Part shown: one piece after another, positions 52,152 to 60,672 of the stretch
How positions within the stretch are numbered: the stretch's first letter is position 1
Layout of the letters: every line of letters starts with the position of its first letter
Assembly (NCBI RefSeq): GCF_009725235.1
Contig: NZ_WJFC01000006.1
Span: forward strand, 88,512 to 152,511
Origin: Scytonema sp. UIC 10036
GTDB taxonomy: Bacteria; Cyanobacteriota; Cyanobacteriia; Cyanobacteriales; Nostocaceae
Direction: 5' to 3'
Length of the DNA: 64,000 nt
Translations under genes and position numbers: made by a program
The notes under the pieces: model-generated
What the model saw: only the letters and a program-made list of their open reading frames with translations
Database searches by the model: none
What the model was told of the DNA's origin: nothing

Positions 52152-52730
52152 ATGAGAACGGGCGTAGATTTCAAACATGACTTTCAAGGCTCGTTGAGCG
52201 AAAACGGAAATATTATTGAAGTTCAATACTTGGATAGCAATTCTCGCTCTCCGATAACCAGAATTGCTAAATTTGATTTAGATAGTAAAAAGCAATTTAC
52301 TACAGAGATTCAAGACGGTCAAAATTATAATAGTGAAGGTAAGATTGATTACGCAGTTGTCAGAAATGGTGAGAATGCAATCCTACACATTCACTCGCTT
52401 GAAAACAATGGCGAATTAGTGAAGAAGAGCGCTTACGTCATTACCTACAAATCCTCTCGAATCGCAGTTGAATCTTCTGAAATTCCTCTCGTACTGGAAT
52501 CAAAAACAGTTAGACATTTGAACACATCTGAATTTTTCATCACAACAGTGCAAGCAGATAACTTAAACTGTCGTCTCACCCCTGTCAACGGTAAAAGCGT
52601 AAAACGCCTATCAAAAGAGCAATCGGTGCAAGTTGTTGCTACTGATGAGAATGTAGATAATGATACTTGGTACAAGATTGCTACTGGTGACTGTTGGGTA
52701 AATGGTAGATACCTGAGCGATCGCAGTTGA
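52152..52730 (+). CDS. Protein with C-terminal SH3-like domain, 192 residues
   Basis: The last ~60 residues (LNCRLTPVNGKSVKRLSKEQ, then NDTWYKIATGDCWVNGRYL) have the pattern of a bacterial SH3b domain: an N-C-R start and a W-x-V-x-G-x-Y-L end. The first ~125 residues are mostly beta and not recognised. No signal peptide is visible, unusual for SH3b proteins, which often act outside the cytoplasm; the small membrane protein just upstream may provide a link. Confidence 0.7.
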   Translation: MRTGVDFKHDFQGSLSENGNIIEVQYLDSNSRSPITRIAKFDLDSKKQFTTEIQDGQNYNSEGKIDYAVVRNGENAILHIHSLENNGELVKKSAYVITYKSSRIAVESSEIPLVLESKTVRHLNTSEFFITTVQADNLNCRLTPVNGKSVKRLSKEQSVQVVATDENVDNDTWYKIATGDCWVNGRYLSDRS

Positions 52731-53075
52731 CAAGGTGCTTAAGTGCGATCGCTCGACTGGGCATTTTTTTCACGTTCAAAAGCCTTGCTGCATAAGGGTT
52801 ACAAAATGTGCATCTTAGGAAGATAGGGACTGTCGTAGCGCCATAAGCCTTATTAAGTCTTTGCACGGGGAACTGCTGCGATCGCTAAACATGATTGATA
52901 TTATAATTTTTTGAGCTACCGGAAAATGTGATAGAAAATGTGTATTCAAGTGTAAATGCAGCCATTTTCCTAATATAACTATGCCGTCAGACTACTTAGG
53001 GCACAATATTAGAGGGCGGTAGTTTATTTGACTTTTGTAAAAAGTCCATTCATTAAGTAAGTAGAGAGAGATACT
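52731..53075. other. Intergenic region upstream of the sensor kinase gene
   Basis: The first half has HIP1 sites and remnants of no clear origin. The second half (from 52900) has a doubled GAAAATGTG motif and a purine-rich stretch (GTAGAGAGAGA) before the kinase start. A promoter for the kinase gene is expected here. Confidence 0.4.
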
Positions 53076-55910
53076 ATGAAAGATGAACAGGCAAAATCAA
53101 AAGAAAAAGCTTTAGAACAACAAATTTTGAATGCTTTAGAACAAGTAGAAAAAGCTACCTCAAAGCTCTTTAAATTAGAAAATATTTTAGAACAAATCTG
53201 TCGAGATATCCAAGCATTAAATTTTGATTTTGTTAGTATATCTTTAATTTCTCTCGAGCATAATACTATTGAGGGTATATACGGTACTGGAATTGCCAAA
53301 CAATGGACTGGGATGGCAAAGCATTACTTGGAGAAAGACCCAGAATTACGAGATATTCAAGCAGATATAGTCCTAACTCGTCAAACTGAGGTGATTTCAG
53401 GATGGGACAGACGGTTTGACCGCTGGATTTACAGAGAGTACGGTCACGAACAGCTACTTCGTGTCTTTACACCTATTGTATTGGTTGAAGATAACAACGG
53501 TAAAATAATAGAAGATTGGTTTGAATATTGCCAATGGGAGAAGATTGTTCCTAAATTTCAAGAAAGTAAGGAAGGACAGAATGAAGTGTTCCAAATACGT
53601 TTACCAAAAGATTTGCAATCTCAAGGAGAGATAGTAGTAATTGGAACAGTGGAAACGGGTTATAGCTGCTGTAAAAAACGAATTGAGCGCGAGCAATTAT
53701 TTGAACTTCTGCAATATATTGCTAAAAAATCTCTAGAAATTTGGCAAGCACAGTTGCCTCGTGTTTTAGAAACTATCGCAGAGAGAGTTAAACAATTTCT
53801 GAATGCTGATGCTGCAACACTTCACTTTTTATACGAGCCAGATCAACAACAGGGGCGCTACATTTATGAAGTTTTTTCTGGCGGAGTTGGAAAGCAATTT
53901 CTCAAGGCTTGTCCTCCTCGTAATAATGGATTGGGAAGACAAGCAATTCAAGATAAAAAATACAAAGTTATTCCAGAGCCATCTGGCGAGCCTGACAACC
54001 TAGAAATGGAAAGATTCAATCCGAAAGCCTGTAACGCAGGCATTAAAGCAATGGCGGCTTTTCCATTGTTGGTTGATGGTAAAGAAGGAGTTTTGTATGT
54101 CCTTTTCCGGCGCGAGCATAAATTTATTAAACGCAAATTACGTTTTGTGGAATTATTCGTGCGGCGGTGGGCTGTTGATGCTATTTCCTACACCACCAGA
54201 ATTCAACAAATGCGTGATGGCGCACGTTGGCGGTCTCTTCATTCAATTACCCAATCCCTCAGCCGCATACCAGAAATTAAAATACCAGATGTCAGTATAC
54301 CAGACGTTAGTAATCTCCTGCGTCGTATTGCTTGGAATAGTTTGAATATCTTGGGAGCAGATGTCGTTAATATCTACGAATATATCCAGACTGAAAGGAA
54401 ATTTATGACTCCTCCTAAGACAGCAGGGCGACTCAAAGAGGAGCAGAAGATGCGTGAAAAGGTTATTGGCGAACAGAATGTACCGTTCTTACTGATTAAG
54501 CATGGAGAAAACATTTATGCTCCATACCAGGAAGAAGAACCAATACTTCAGAATTCATCCTTCACCAATCAAGAAGGAATCAAGTCCGTAGCAGGTATTT
54601 TACTAAAGGTAGACAATCAAGATATCGTCGGGGTAATGCTAATCAATTACCGCAGGCTTCACAGTTTCTCTGAAGAGGAGAAAATCATTATTGAAACTCT
54701 TGCCTCTTCAGCAGCAATCGCAATCCAAAATCATAGATGGCTGACAGCTAGGGACAAAATAAACCGCCTAATAATAACTACTATAGACCAGGAAAAACTG
54801 CTGAAATTAATTGTCCGAGAATCTTTAAAAATTACTGGGGCAGATTTGGGAGGTATCTATCTGTTCGATTCGAGTAAGCAGGAGCTAGTGACGCAAGTGG
54901 AATGTGCTGCAAATAACACAGCGATCGATCCATCCGAAACACGTATCAGCATAAATCAAGGAATCACAGGTTGGGTAACAGAACACGGTCAGTCGGTTTT
55001 AGTGGATAATGTTCAAAATGACACACGATATCACCCCTATTTTCCCAACACGCGTTCTGAGTTGTGTGTGCCACTTCTAGACAAGGAACACCGCGTATTC
55101 GGGGTACTAAACGTCGAGAGTCAACGTATTTCAGCGTTTAACCAGAGACACCAAGGGATGTTGGAAGCCCTAGCAACCCAAGCTGTCATTGGCATCACTC
55201 AATATTTGGAGAACAAAAAACAGCTTGTCAAAATGAAAACTATGGCTGCCGTAGGCAACTTAGCTGGTCCATTAGTGCATCGTATGAATAATGGTGTTGG
55301 TGCGATTCGTAGCTGGGCACAAGACATTATTGATGAGGGTAATGAATATAGCCAGAATAAAGCCAATCAAATTTTGTCAACAGCAGATCAGATTATCCAA
55401 GCTACAGAGCGCATGAAAAGCTGGATTCAGGAGAAGCCTCAATCTGTAAATTTGCGTTATGTAGTAGATAGTGCCTTGGGACAAATGTACATACCACCGG
55501 GAATTACTCCAATTGTTAACATACCTACAAACCTGCCTCCCGTATTGGGAACCGAACAGCAATTGATTGATATTTTTGACAATCTTATCCAAAATGGCAT
55601 AGACGCTCTGAATCAGATAGGTACATTGTCGATCGCTGGCACGCTAGTGCAACTAGACGTAGGGATTTGGGTTGAGATACGTGTCTGTGATACTGGTGTA
55701 GGTATCGAAGCCGAAAATTTGGAAAAAATTTTTGAGTTTGGATATACCACAAAAGAAGCAAAAAGAGGCATGGGTTTTGGGTTGTGGTGGACAAAATTTT
55801 ACGTCGAATACTTTCTTGAAGGGCGTCTAAATGTGAACAGTGTATTAGGCCAAGGATCGCAATTCACTTTGTTGTTACCAGCTTATAATGAGCTAAAAGC
55901 TGAGCCATAA
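53076..55910 (+). CDS. Multi-GAF sensor histidine kinase
   Basis: A 944-residue soluble sensor. A ~30-residue coiled start is followed by four GAF-like regions (about 30-220, 225-385, 400-560 and 570-735). Only the last has the classical ending (GVLNVESQRISAFNQRH). The kinase core has LVHRMNNGVG as the phospho-acceptor region, similar to HRxNN-type H-boxes, and an ATPase domain with N-box (DNLIQNGIDAL), DTGVGI and GMGFGLWW. No membrane segment. It lies 43 bp before a response regulator with an EAD1 domain, its obvious partner. The ligands of the GAF domains cannot be predicted; no bilin-binding Cys motif is clear. Confidence 0.93.
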   Translation: MKDEQAKSKEKALEQQILNALEQVEKATSKLFKLENILEQICRDIQALNFDFVSISLISLEHNTIEGIYGTGIAKQWTGMAKHYLEKDPELRDIQADIVLTRQTEVISGWDRRFDRWIYREYGHEQLLRVFTPIVLVEDNNGKIIEDWFEYCQWEKIVPKFQESKEGQNEVFQIRLPKDLQSQGEIVVIGTVETGYSCCKKRIEREQLFELLQYIAKKSLEIWQAQLPRVLETIAERVKQFLNADAATLHFLYEPDQQQGRYIYEVFSGGVGKQFLKACPPRNNGLGRQAIQDKKYKVIPEPSGEPDNLEMERFNPKACNAGIKAMAAFPLLVDGKEGVLYVLFRREHKFIKRKLRFVELFVRRWAVDAISYTTRIQQMRDGARWRSLHSITQSLSRIPEIKIPDVSIPDVSNLLRRIAWNSLNILGADVVNIYEYIQTERKFMTPPKTAGRLKEEQKMREKVIGEQNVPFLLIKHGENIYAPYQEEEPILQNSSFTNQEGIKSVAGILLKVDNQDIVGVMLINYRRLHSFSEEEKIIIETLASSAAIAIQNHRWLTARDKINRLIITTIDQEKLLKLIVRESLKITGADLGGIYLFDSSKQELVTQVECAANNTAIDPSETRISINQGITGWVTEHGQSVLVDNVQNDTRYHPYFPNTRSELCVPLLDKEHRVFGVLNVESQRISAFNQRHQGMLEALATQAVIGITQYLENKKQLVKMKTMAAVGNLAGPLVHRMNNGVGAIRSWAQDIIDEGNEYSQNKANQILSTADQIIQATERMKSWIQEKPQSVNLRYVVDSALGQMYIPPGITPIVNIPTNLPPVLGTEQQLIDIFDNLIQNGIDALNQIGTLSIAGTLVQLDVGIWVEIRVCDTGVGIEAENLEKIFEFGYTTKEAKRGMGFGLWWTKFYVEYFLEGRLNVNSVLGQGSQFTLLLPAYNELKAEP

Positions 55911-55953
55911 ACTAGTATCAACTACTTGGAAGCGGTAACAAAAGGAGGAGAAG

Positions 55954-56742
55954 ATGACACACTTAAGAATTCTTTTAGTTGAGGACGATCCTAATTGGCA
56001 AAAGATCCTTGACAGTAAAATTCATAGTGCCTTGGAAGGTATTGGTCACTCAGAAGATACAATCAAACTTGTTAAGACCTTTGCAGAAGCTTATGACATT
56101 CTTCAAAAAAGCCATTGGCATTTGCTGGTCACTGATATCGGCTTAAAAGATTCGTCTATTTCTCGTCGTCAAAAACTAGGAGTACAGCTTGTTGAGCTTG
56201 CCAGTCAGCAAAGAATTCCAGTTATTGTGGTGAGTGGTACACCAGTCGTAAACACTCAAGATATTCGTGACTTTTTCAAGGAACATGATGTATCTGACTA
56301 TTTTAAAAAAGGGACTTTTGATAATAAAAATTTTATCAAGGCGGTTCAGGCAGTTTTGCAAAAGCAACTTCAAACCTTATCAACTACGAAGGAAATTTTT
56401 CATACTTTCCATGGCGATCTCAATCAACAATATACAATCAAGTTATTTGGTGAGCAGCGTAAAAAACTACAAGAAGCTTTAATTCATGCTTTTCCTAGCT
56501 TAGCACTACTTGAGCAGATGTTATCATTTGAATTGAATAAAAATTTAGATACAATTGCTGCCAAAAATGATTTAAAGGATGTTGTCTTTAACTTAATTAA
56601 AACAGCAGAAGCTCAAGGATGGGTTGAAGAGCTAGTTCGTGCTGCACGTGAAAGCAATCCCGGAAACTTAAGCTTGCAAGCTATTGCCCAAGAATTATTG
56701 CCAAATCATCAGGTGACACCTTCAGTAAAGGACAAATTTTGA
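55954..56742 (+). CDS. Response regulator with C-terminal effector-associated domain 1 (EAD1)
   Basis: Residues 1-135 are a receiver domain: acidic pair in VEDDP, phospho-acceptor Asp in VTDIGL, Thr/Ser in VVSGTP and Lys in FKKGT. Residues ~160-250 (QRKKLQEALIHAFPS, then NLDTIAAKNDLKDVVFNLI, AEAQGWVEELV and AARESNPGN) match the effector-associated domain 1 pattern, an adaptor that recruits proteins carrying the same domain in bacterial conflict systems. There is no DNA-binding domain. A strong AAAGGAGGAG site precedes the ATG. Phosphorylation by the upstream kinase may gate recruitment of an EAD1 effector encoded elsewhere. Confidence 0.88.
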   Translation: MTHLRILLVEDDPNWQKILDSKIHSALEGIGHSEDTIKLVKTFAEAYDILQKSHWHLLVTDIGLKDSSISRRQKLGVQLVELASQQRIPVIVVSGTPVVNTQDIRDFFKEHDVSDYFKKGTFDNKNFIKAVQAVLQKQLQTLSTTKEIFHTFHGDLNQQYTIKLFGEQRKKLQEALIHAFPSLALLEQMLSFELNKNLDTIAAKNDLKDVVFNLIKTAEAQGWVEELVRAARESNPGNLSLQAIAQELLPNHQVTPSVKDKF

Positions 56743-57060
56743 CACGAGCGATTGCACCAATATACCTACAGGCGCTACGGCTTAAGCCGTTAACTTACAT
56801 TTTGCACCAAGAAAATTGATGTAATATATAACTCAGTATTAAATGAAAAACCCTTGATATAGCGATAAAATTCCACAAAAATTAAGTATTTTTATCGCGT
56901 ATATTTTTACATTTTTTGGGTTTGTACGGAAAGCTGCAAGATCTCAGTTAAGCTTCGCTTATCGCTTCGGCGCAAGCCGAACTCGGCTTATCGCACTCTA
57001 TCCACCATCCCACCTCACGCAAAACTTTGTCCATCACCTCTCAACTGTGCCAAAAAAGCG
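56743..57060. other. Intergenic region with HIP-like GC-rich fragment
   Basis: After the regulator stop there is an A/T-rich stretch and a TCGCTTCGGCGCAAGCCGAA palindrome-like segment (56950-56995), a type of dispersed cyanobacterial repeat. No gene was seen. Confidence 0.45.
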
Positions 57061-57214
57061 GTGTTGGCTTGGGCTTCAACGTATTGGTTGAGTTCTCGTT
57101 GAGCAATGATTTGTTCGTTTGACGCAAGGGTTTGATTTTGTGGCATGATAAGAAATGTTTATATGTTTTGTGGAAGGCGATCGCTCATTCCGTTAAGAAG
57201 TACGCGATCGCCTT
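57061..57214. repeat. Segmental duplication, copy B
   Basis: Near-identical to 48201-48356. It keeps the start of the 87-residue gene (MPQNQTLASNEQI on the minus strand), but the coding part stops matching upstream of 57061. The HIP1 hairpin (57174-57184 with 57204-57214) is retained. It lies upstream of the XRE gene at 57317, just as copy A lies upstream of that at 48506. Confidence 0.93.
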
Positions 57215-57316
57215 TGTCTTTTCTTCTATTTTACTGATTAATCGCTAAAACGGTTGAACCGTTAATCAAGAAAAATGCTAAATTAGTAATTGACAATAGG
57301 AACGAAGGATTTTTGC

Positions 57317-57619
57317 ATGACAGTAGTACTAATGAACCCTCCCGTTCCGCCCAAATTTATAAAAAGAGACGAAAGAAGAGCCGTGCAGCAGTCTAAAGTA
57401 AAAATTCGTTGCCGCTTGCAAGATTTAATCGATGCTCAAGGCATGACGAGATCTGCATTGGCTCAGGCAACAGGACTTACAAATGCAGCTATTAGAGGAC
57501 TGTGCGAGAACATTGCAAAGCGCTATGATGCCGATACTTTAGCCGTGTTATGTGATTTTTTTGGGTGTGGAATGGGTGAGTTGTTTGAAGTCGTACCAAA
57601 AGAGGGGAAGGAGAGATAA
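57317..57619 (+). CDS. XRE-family (HTH_26-type) regulator
   Basis: A 100-residue protein. The helix-turn-helix is RLQDLIDAQGMTRSALAQAT then GLTNAAIRGLCENIAKRYD, followed by TLAVLCDFFGCGMGELFEV, a signature of HTH_26 regulators of the Cro/C1 group. A TTG at 57290 would extend the frame, but the ATG at 57317 has GAAGGA at the right distance. The gene sits behind duplication copy B and ahead of a small gene in the same direction. Confidence 0.88.
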   Translation: MTVVLMNPPVPPKFIKRDERRAVQQSKVKIRCRLQDLIDAQGMTRSALAQATGLTNAAIRGLCENIAKRYDADTLAVLCDFFGCGMGELFEVVPKEGKER

Positions 57620-57671
57620 TTTATGGATTTGACTGCGCTTAATAAAGTAGATCCGAAACTTAAAAATACTG

Positions 57672-58028
57672 ATGAAAGATATGCTACTAAACCAAGAGGG
57701 CTTTGTACGCGATCGCATCCCAACGCGGTTAAAAAATTTAGCAACGCACCTCAAGCAAATTGGCTCGCTTTCCTTGGACGCGACCCAGGGGACTGCCACA
57801 GCAGAACTCATTCGCGAGAGTCTCTACTTTATCGAGTGGACTGCTCCTGATATGGAGATCGACCCTGCTTATGAGTTGGTAGAGTTAGGACGAACTTTGG
57901 CACGGTGGTCGTTTCATTGGGATAAAATATGGTCTGACACTACAGCCAGAAACCAGGTGGCACATGAAGCTAACTCTTTATCGCAACAGGTTTTAGAGAT
58001 GTCAGGTTTGTTAGGTGCGGCATCTTGA
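57672..58028 (+). CDS. Conserved hypothetical protein, 118 residues
   Basis: Not recognised as a named family. It is helical and charged; FIEWTAPDMEIDPAYELVEL and LARWSFHWDKIW are likely conserved blocks. It starts 52 bp after the XRE stop and is probably in the same transcript. The ATG at 57672 is used; an ATG at 57681 is also possible. A longer overlapping frame at 57623 in another phase was rejected. Confidence 0.7.
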   Translation: MKDMLLNQEGFVRDRIPTRLKNLATHLKQIGSLSLDATQGTATAELIRESLYFIEWTAPDMEIDPAYELVELGRTLARWSFHWDKIWSDTTARNQVAHEANSLSQQVLEMSGLLGAAS

Positions 58029-58215
58029 GAAAATTGCTGATGTTAGGCGCGAGGCAGCATATACAGTGTGCAATACGGATGGGTGCCCGTAGCGTGCCTT
58101 ATCGCATACCTGACAAAACCTCAAATTTATAACAAAGTTAGTGCGATACAGCTGTACTGCCAAGAGGCACTTGGCTTATCGCCTATATACTTCATTGTAT
58201 TGAGATAGGCGGGAT

Positions 58216-58629
58216 ATGCTTTATAGAACAGTTATGATTATCGCATTGGCAACATTATTGGTAGGTGTTTGCTCTGTCAGTCAAACATTTGCAAAAAATA
58301 ATGCGCCTAACACCTATTCCTTCTCTTCAACATACGCTACGAGCGCCCCTGCCCTTTTATCCAATACCGAGTTAAAAGCAGCTTTAAGTAAATTGAATGG
58401 TTGGAGTATACAATCTGGAAAACTCCACCGCCAGTTTGAGTTTCAATCCTTTGTTGAAGCCTTTGGTTTTATGTCAAGCTTAGCATTGGTTGCTGAATCT
58501 ATGGGCCATCACCCTGAATGGTACAACGTTTACAACCGCGTTACCATCGATCTGACAACAAGTGACGCGGGTGGAATTACTAATAAGGATTTGGAACTGG
58601 CTCGTAAGGCAAACGAGTTAGCTCAGTAA
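58216..58629 (+). CDS. Pterin-4a-carbinolamine dehydratase-like protein with an N-terminal signal peptide
   Basis: A 137-residue protein. Residues ~48-137 are a pterin-carbinolamine dehydratase: LNGWSIQSGKLHRQFEFQSF, GHHPEWYNVYNRV with the active-site His pair, and L-TTSDAGGIT-x-KDLELA. The fold normally starts near residue 1 (length ~95-115). Here it is preceded by a Sec-type signal (VMIIALATLLVGVCS) and a Ser/Thr-rich linker, so the protein is probably exported. Part of its 3' end is copied at 49118. Confidence 0.88.
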   Translation: MLYRTVMIIALATLLVGVCSVSQTFAKNNAPNTYSFSSTYATSAPALLSNTELKAALSKLNGWSIQSGKLHRQFEFQSFVEAFGFMSSLALVAESMGHHPEWYNVYNRVTIDLTTSDAGGITNKDLELARKANELAQ

Positions 58630-58660
58630 TTTTACGTGCGATCGCTCGAAGTGAAAGGGA
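58561..58660. repeat. Source copy of the duplicated pterin-dehydratase 3' end
   Basis: This stretch, from the end of the pterin-dehydratase-like gene into its downstream flank, recurs at 49118-49216 with ~90% identity by eye. With the pair at 48.2/57.1 kb it marks two ends of one diverged duplication. Confidence 0.85.
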
Positions 58661-58687
58661 GCGATTACGTTTGCCAGTTCTCAATTA

Positions 58688-59221
58688 CTAGCTATGTTTG
58701 GAAACTTTGATTTTTGCTGTTCCGACAAGTATTTCTTTGGACATACTTACTGTTTGTGCGCTCACCCGATATCGAAGAGTTGCACTATCATCTTTACGTA
58801 ATTGAACGCCTTCAAAGGAAATCTCTGCTGTCGTTTCTGCACTTATGGGGCGAGCAAAAATGAGAGTTACCTGCTGTTTAGTTGCCTCTACCTTCACAGG
58901 GATATTCCGCCCATTTCGATCCAACACACTCAGGTGCTTGAAAGCTTCTATTTGCTCTGGCAAAGATACAATCAAACGCGTGAGAGCCTCTCCTCCAACC
59001 TGAATTTGGATGAAATAGCGATCGTTTGTAATTCCAGTTTCAGAGATCTTCGGAACACTGGGTTTGAGTAAAGAAGCCGCTACTCTGGGATAATCCGCGA
59101 TCGGTTGGGGCAACTGTTCACCTGAAATAACAGGACTTGCTTGGGCAATTGTCTCAACTGTGTTAGTTGCGATTGTTATGAGTAGAGTCGGTAATATCAG
59201 ACGAGCCAGCTTGTTCATCAT
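58688..59221 (-). CDS. DUF2808 domain protein, secreted
   Basis: A 177-residue protein with a signal peptide (LARLILPTLLITIATNTVET, cleavage near IAQA) and a DUF2808-type body (FIQIQVGGEALTRLIVSLPE, then VTLIFARPISAETTAEI). The family is common in cyanobacteria and of unknown function, thought to be periplasmic or outer-envelope. It converges with the pterin-dehydratase gene. The palindromic operator at 59315 is ~95 bp upstream of its start. Confidence 0.85.
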   Translation of the reverse strand: MMNKLARLILPTLLITIATNTVETIAQASPVISGEQLPQPIADYPRVAASLLKPSVPKISETGITNDRYFIQIQVGGEALTRLIVSLPEQIEAFKHLSVLDRNGRNIPVKVEATKQQVTLIFARPISAETTAEISFEGVQLRKDDSATLRYRVSAQTVSMSKEILVGTAKIKVSKHS

Positions 59222-59314
59222 ATCATCCTCCTGAATTTAATGAGTTGACGCTGAGCGAGTCCATACTTGAGTGTTCTCCAGTTTGGGCAAACTACCATTT
59301 CCTCGCTTTATTGT

Positions 59315-59355
59315 ACCAATCGTTCGGTATATAATAACTGTACCGAACGATTGGT
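59315..59355. promoter_or_regulatory. 15-bp perfect inverted repeat with a -10 box inside
   Basis: Arms ACCAATCGTTCGGTA (59315-59329) and TACCGAACGATTGGT (59341-59355) are perfectly complementary around an 11-base spacer that contains TATAAT (59330-59335). It looks like a TetR-type operator over a promoter. It lies between the DUF2808 gene and the dehydrogenase gene, and either or both could be controlled. No regulator gene is adjacent. Confidence 0.75.
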
Positions 59356-59514
59356 TAAGTGTCAAGACCCAAATCAAAAACGAGGGCTTTATATTTTGCT
59401 GCATGAAATCCAACCAAAATGAAACCTATTATCAATGAAAGTGACAGCAAGAAAGCTTCTAGCTCGTGGTGTGGCTCAAGGTTACAATCAAGTGGAGTAA
59501 ACTCCTAGTTAAAT

Positions 59515-60558
59515 ATGAGGTTACAATCCGTGTTAGCAGCTTTACTTTACGGTAAAGAGGATTTGCGTTTGGAAGAAGTCGCCGATCCTACTCCCGACAA
59601 AGGAGAAGTCATTCTTCAAATGGGAGTATCAACAACTTGTGGTACAGATTTGAAAGTGTGGCGGCGTGGGGGTCACGCCAGAATGCTTAAACCCCCTACT
59701 CTATTTGGTCACGAAGTTGCGGGACGGATTGTAGCTGTAGGAAAAGATGTTACAGATTGGCAAGTGGGCGATCGCGCAGTCGCAAATAATTCCGCTCCCT
59801 GTATGAAGTGTTTTTTTTGCGATCGCCAAGAGTACTCTTTATGTCCAAACTTAACCTGGAATAATGGAACATTTGCCCAATACTTAAAAATTCCCGCACC
59901 GATTGTGCAGCATAATATGTTGCCCATTCCTGATGACTTACCCGATGAATTAGCAGCCATGACAGAACCTTTGGCTTGTGTACTACATGGAGTCGCCCGT
60001 TCCAACGTCAAACCGGGTGCTCGTGTTGTCGTGTTAGGGGATGGGGCGATTGGGCTGATGTTCGTGGCAAAGTTGGTCGATACACAAGCGGAAGTCCTGC
60101 TTTTTGGCGGAAATGACCAACGACTGGCTGTTGGGAAGAAGCTGGGAGCAGCAGCTACCTTTAATTACCGCGAATTACCAGATATTCCTGCTGTTGTCAA
60201 AGATTTAACACAAGGAATGGGTGCAGATGTTGCGATCGAGGCAACAGGAGTACCAAGTGTTTGGGAAACAGCAATTGCCTGTGCTCGCCCCGGTGGAACT
60301 GTTAACCTTTTCGGTGGTTGTCCGCGAGATACCACTATTACTGTAAATACAGAACAACTGCACTATAGTGAACTCACACTAAAAGGAGTCTTCCACAACA
60401 CCCCCGTATTTGTGCGAGAAGCCCTTTCACTTATTGCTAGCAGGAAAATTCCTTTTGAGTTATTGATTAGCGATCGCCAACCTTTGACGCAGTTAGAACA
60501 GGTATTCTGCGACATGAGAGAACGCAAGGTTATTAAAGTCGCAATAGTCCCAAATTAA
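59515..60558 (+). CDS. Zinc-dependent alcohol dehydrogenase (MDR family)
   Basis: A 347-residue medium-chain dehydrogenase. The catalytic zinc ligands are Cys in TTCGTD and His-Glu in GHEVAG; the structural zinc is held by four cysteines in PCMKCFFCDRQEYSLC. The cofactor loop is VVLGDGAIGLM, and the following region has no obvious NADP arginine, so NAD(H) is likely. The closest well-known relatives are sorbitol and threonine dehydrogenases. The substrate is unknown. The operator at 59315 may regulate it. Confidence 0.93.
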   Translation: MRLQSVLAALLYGKEDLRLEEVADPTPDKGEVILQMGVSTTCGTDLKVWRRGGHARMLKPPTLFGHEVAGRIVAVGKDVTDWQVGDRAVANNSAPCMKCFFCDRQEYSLCPNLTWNNGTFAQYLKIPAPIVQHNMLPIPDDLPDELAAMTEPLACVLHGVARSNVKPGARVVVLGDGAIGLMFVAKLVDTQAEVLLFGGNDQRLAVGKKLGAAATFNYRELPDIPAVVKDLTQGMGADVAIEATGVPSVWETAIACARPGGTVNLFGGCPRDTTITVNTEQLHYSELTLKGVFHNTPVFVREALSLIASRKIPFELLISDRQPLTQLEQVFCDMRERKVIKVAIVPN

Positions 60559-60672
60559 AATGCTGTAATGACACTCTGCCCAAAAGTTGAGTGTTTTTTC
60601 AAATTGAGGTTAAAGCCTTGGACTGAAAAGGGGAAAACTATTATTACCTATCGTGTCAGTCACAAACAAAAA

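Noticed and set aside
53076..54200. Possible phytochrome-like bilin binding in the GAF regions of the kinase
   Set aside because: No clear chromophore-binding cysteine motif and the GAF regions are atypical; photoreception is not supported.
57623..57850. 75-codon frame overlapping the 118-residue gene
   Set aside because: It has a fair ribosome site but the sequence after the first ~25 residues is the shifted reading of the neighbouring gene, which has far better protein composition.
59400..59514. Short frames before the dehydrogenase as a possible TetR regulator for the operator at 59315
   Set aside because: The frames are ~20-29 residues and do not resemble a TetR helix-turn-helix.
60568..60672. 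Upstream start for the secreted protein at 60673
   Set aside because: The 35 extra residues would bury the signal peptide and do not look like coding sequence.
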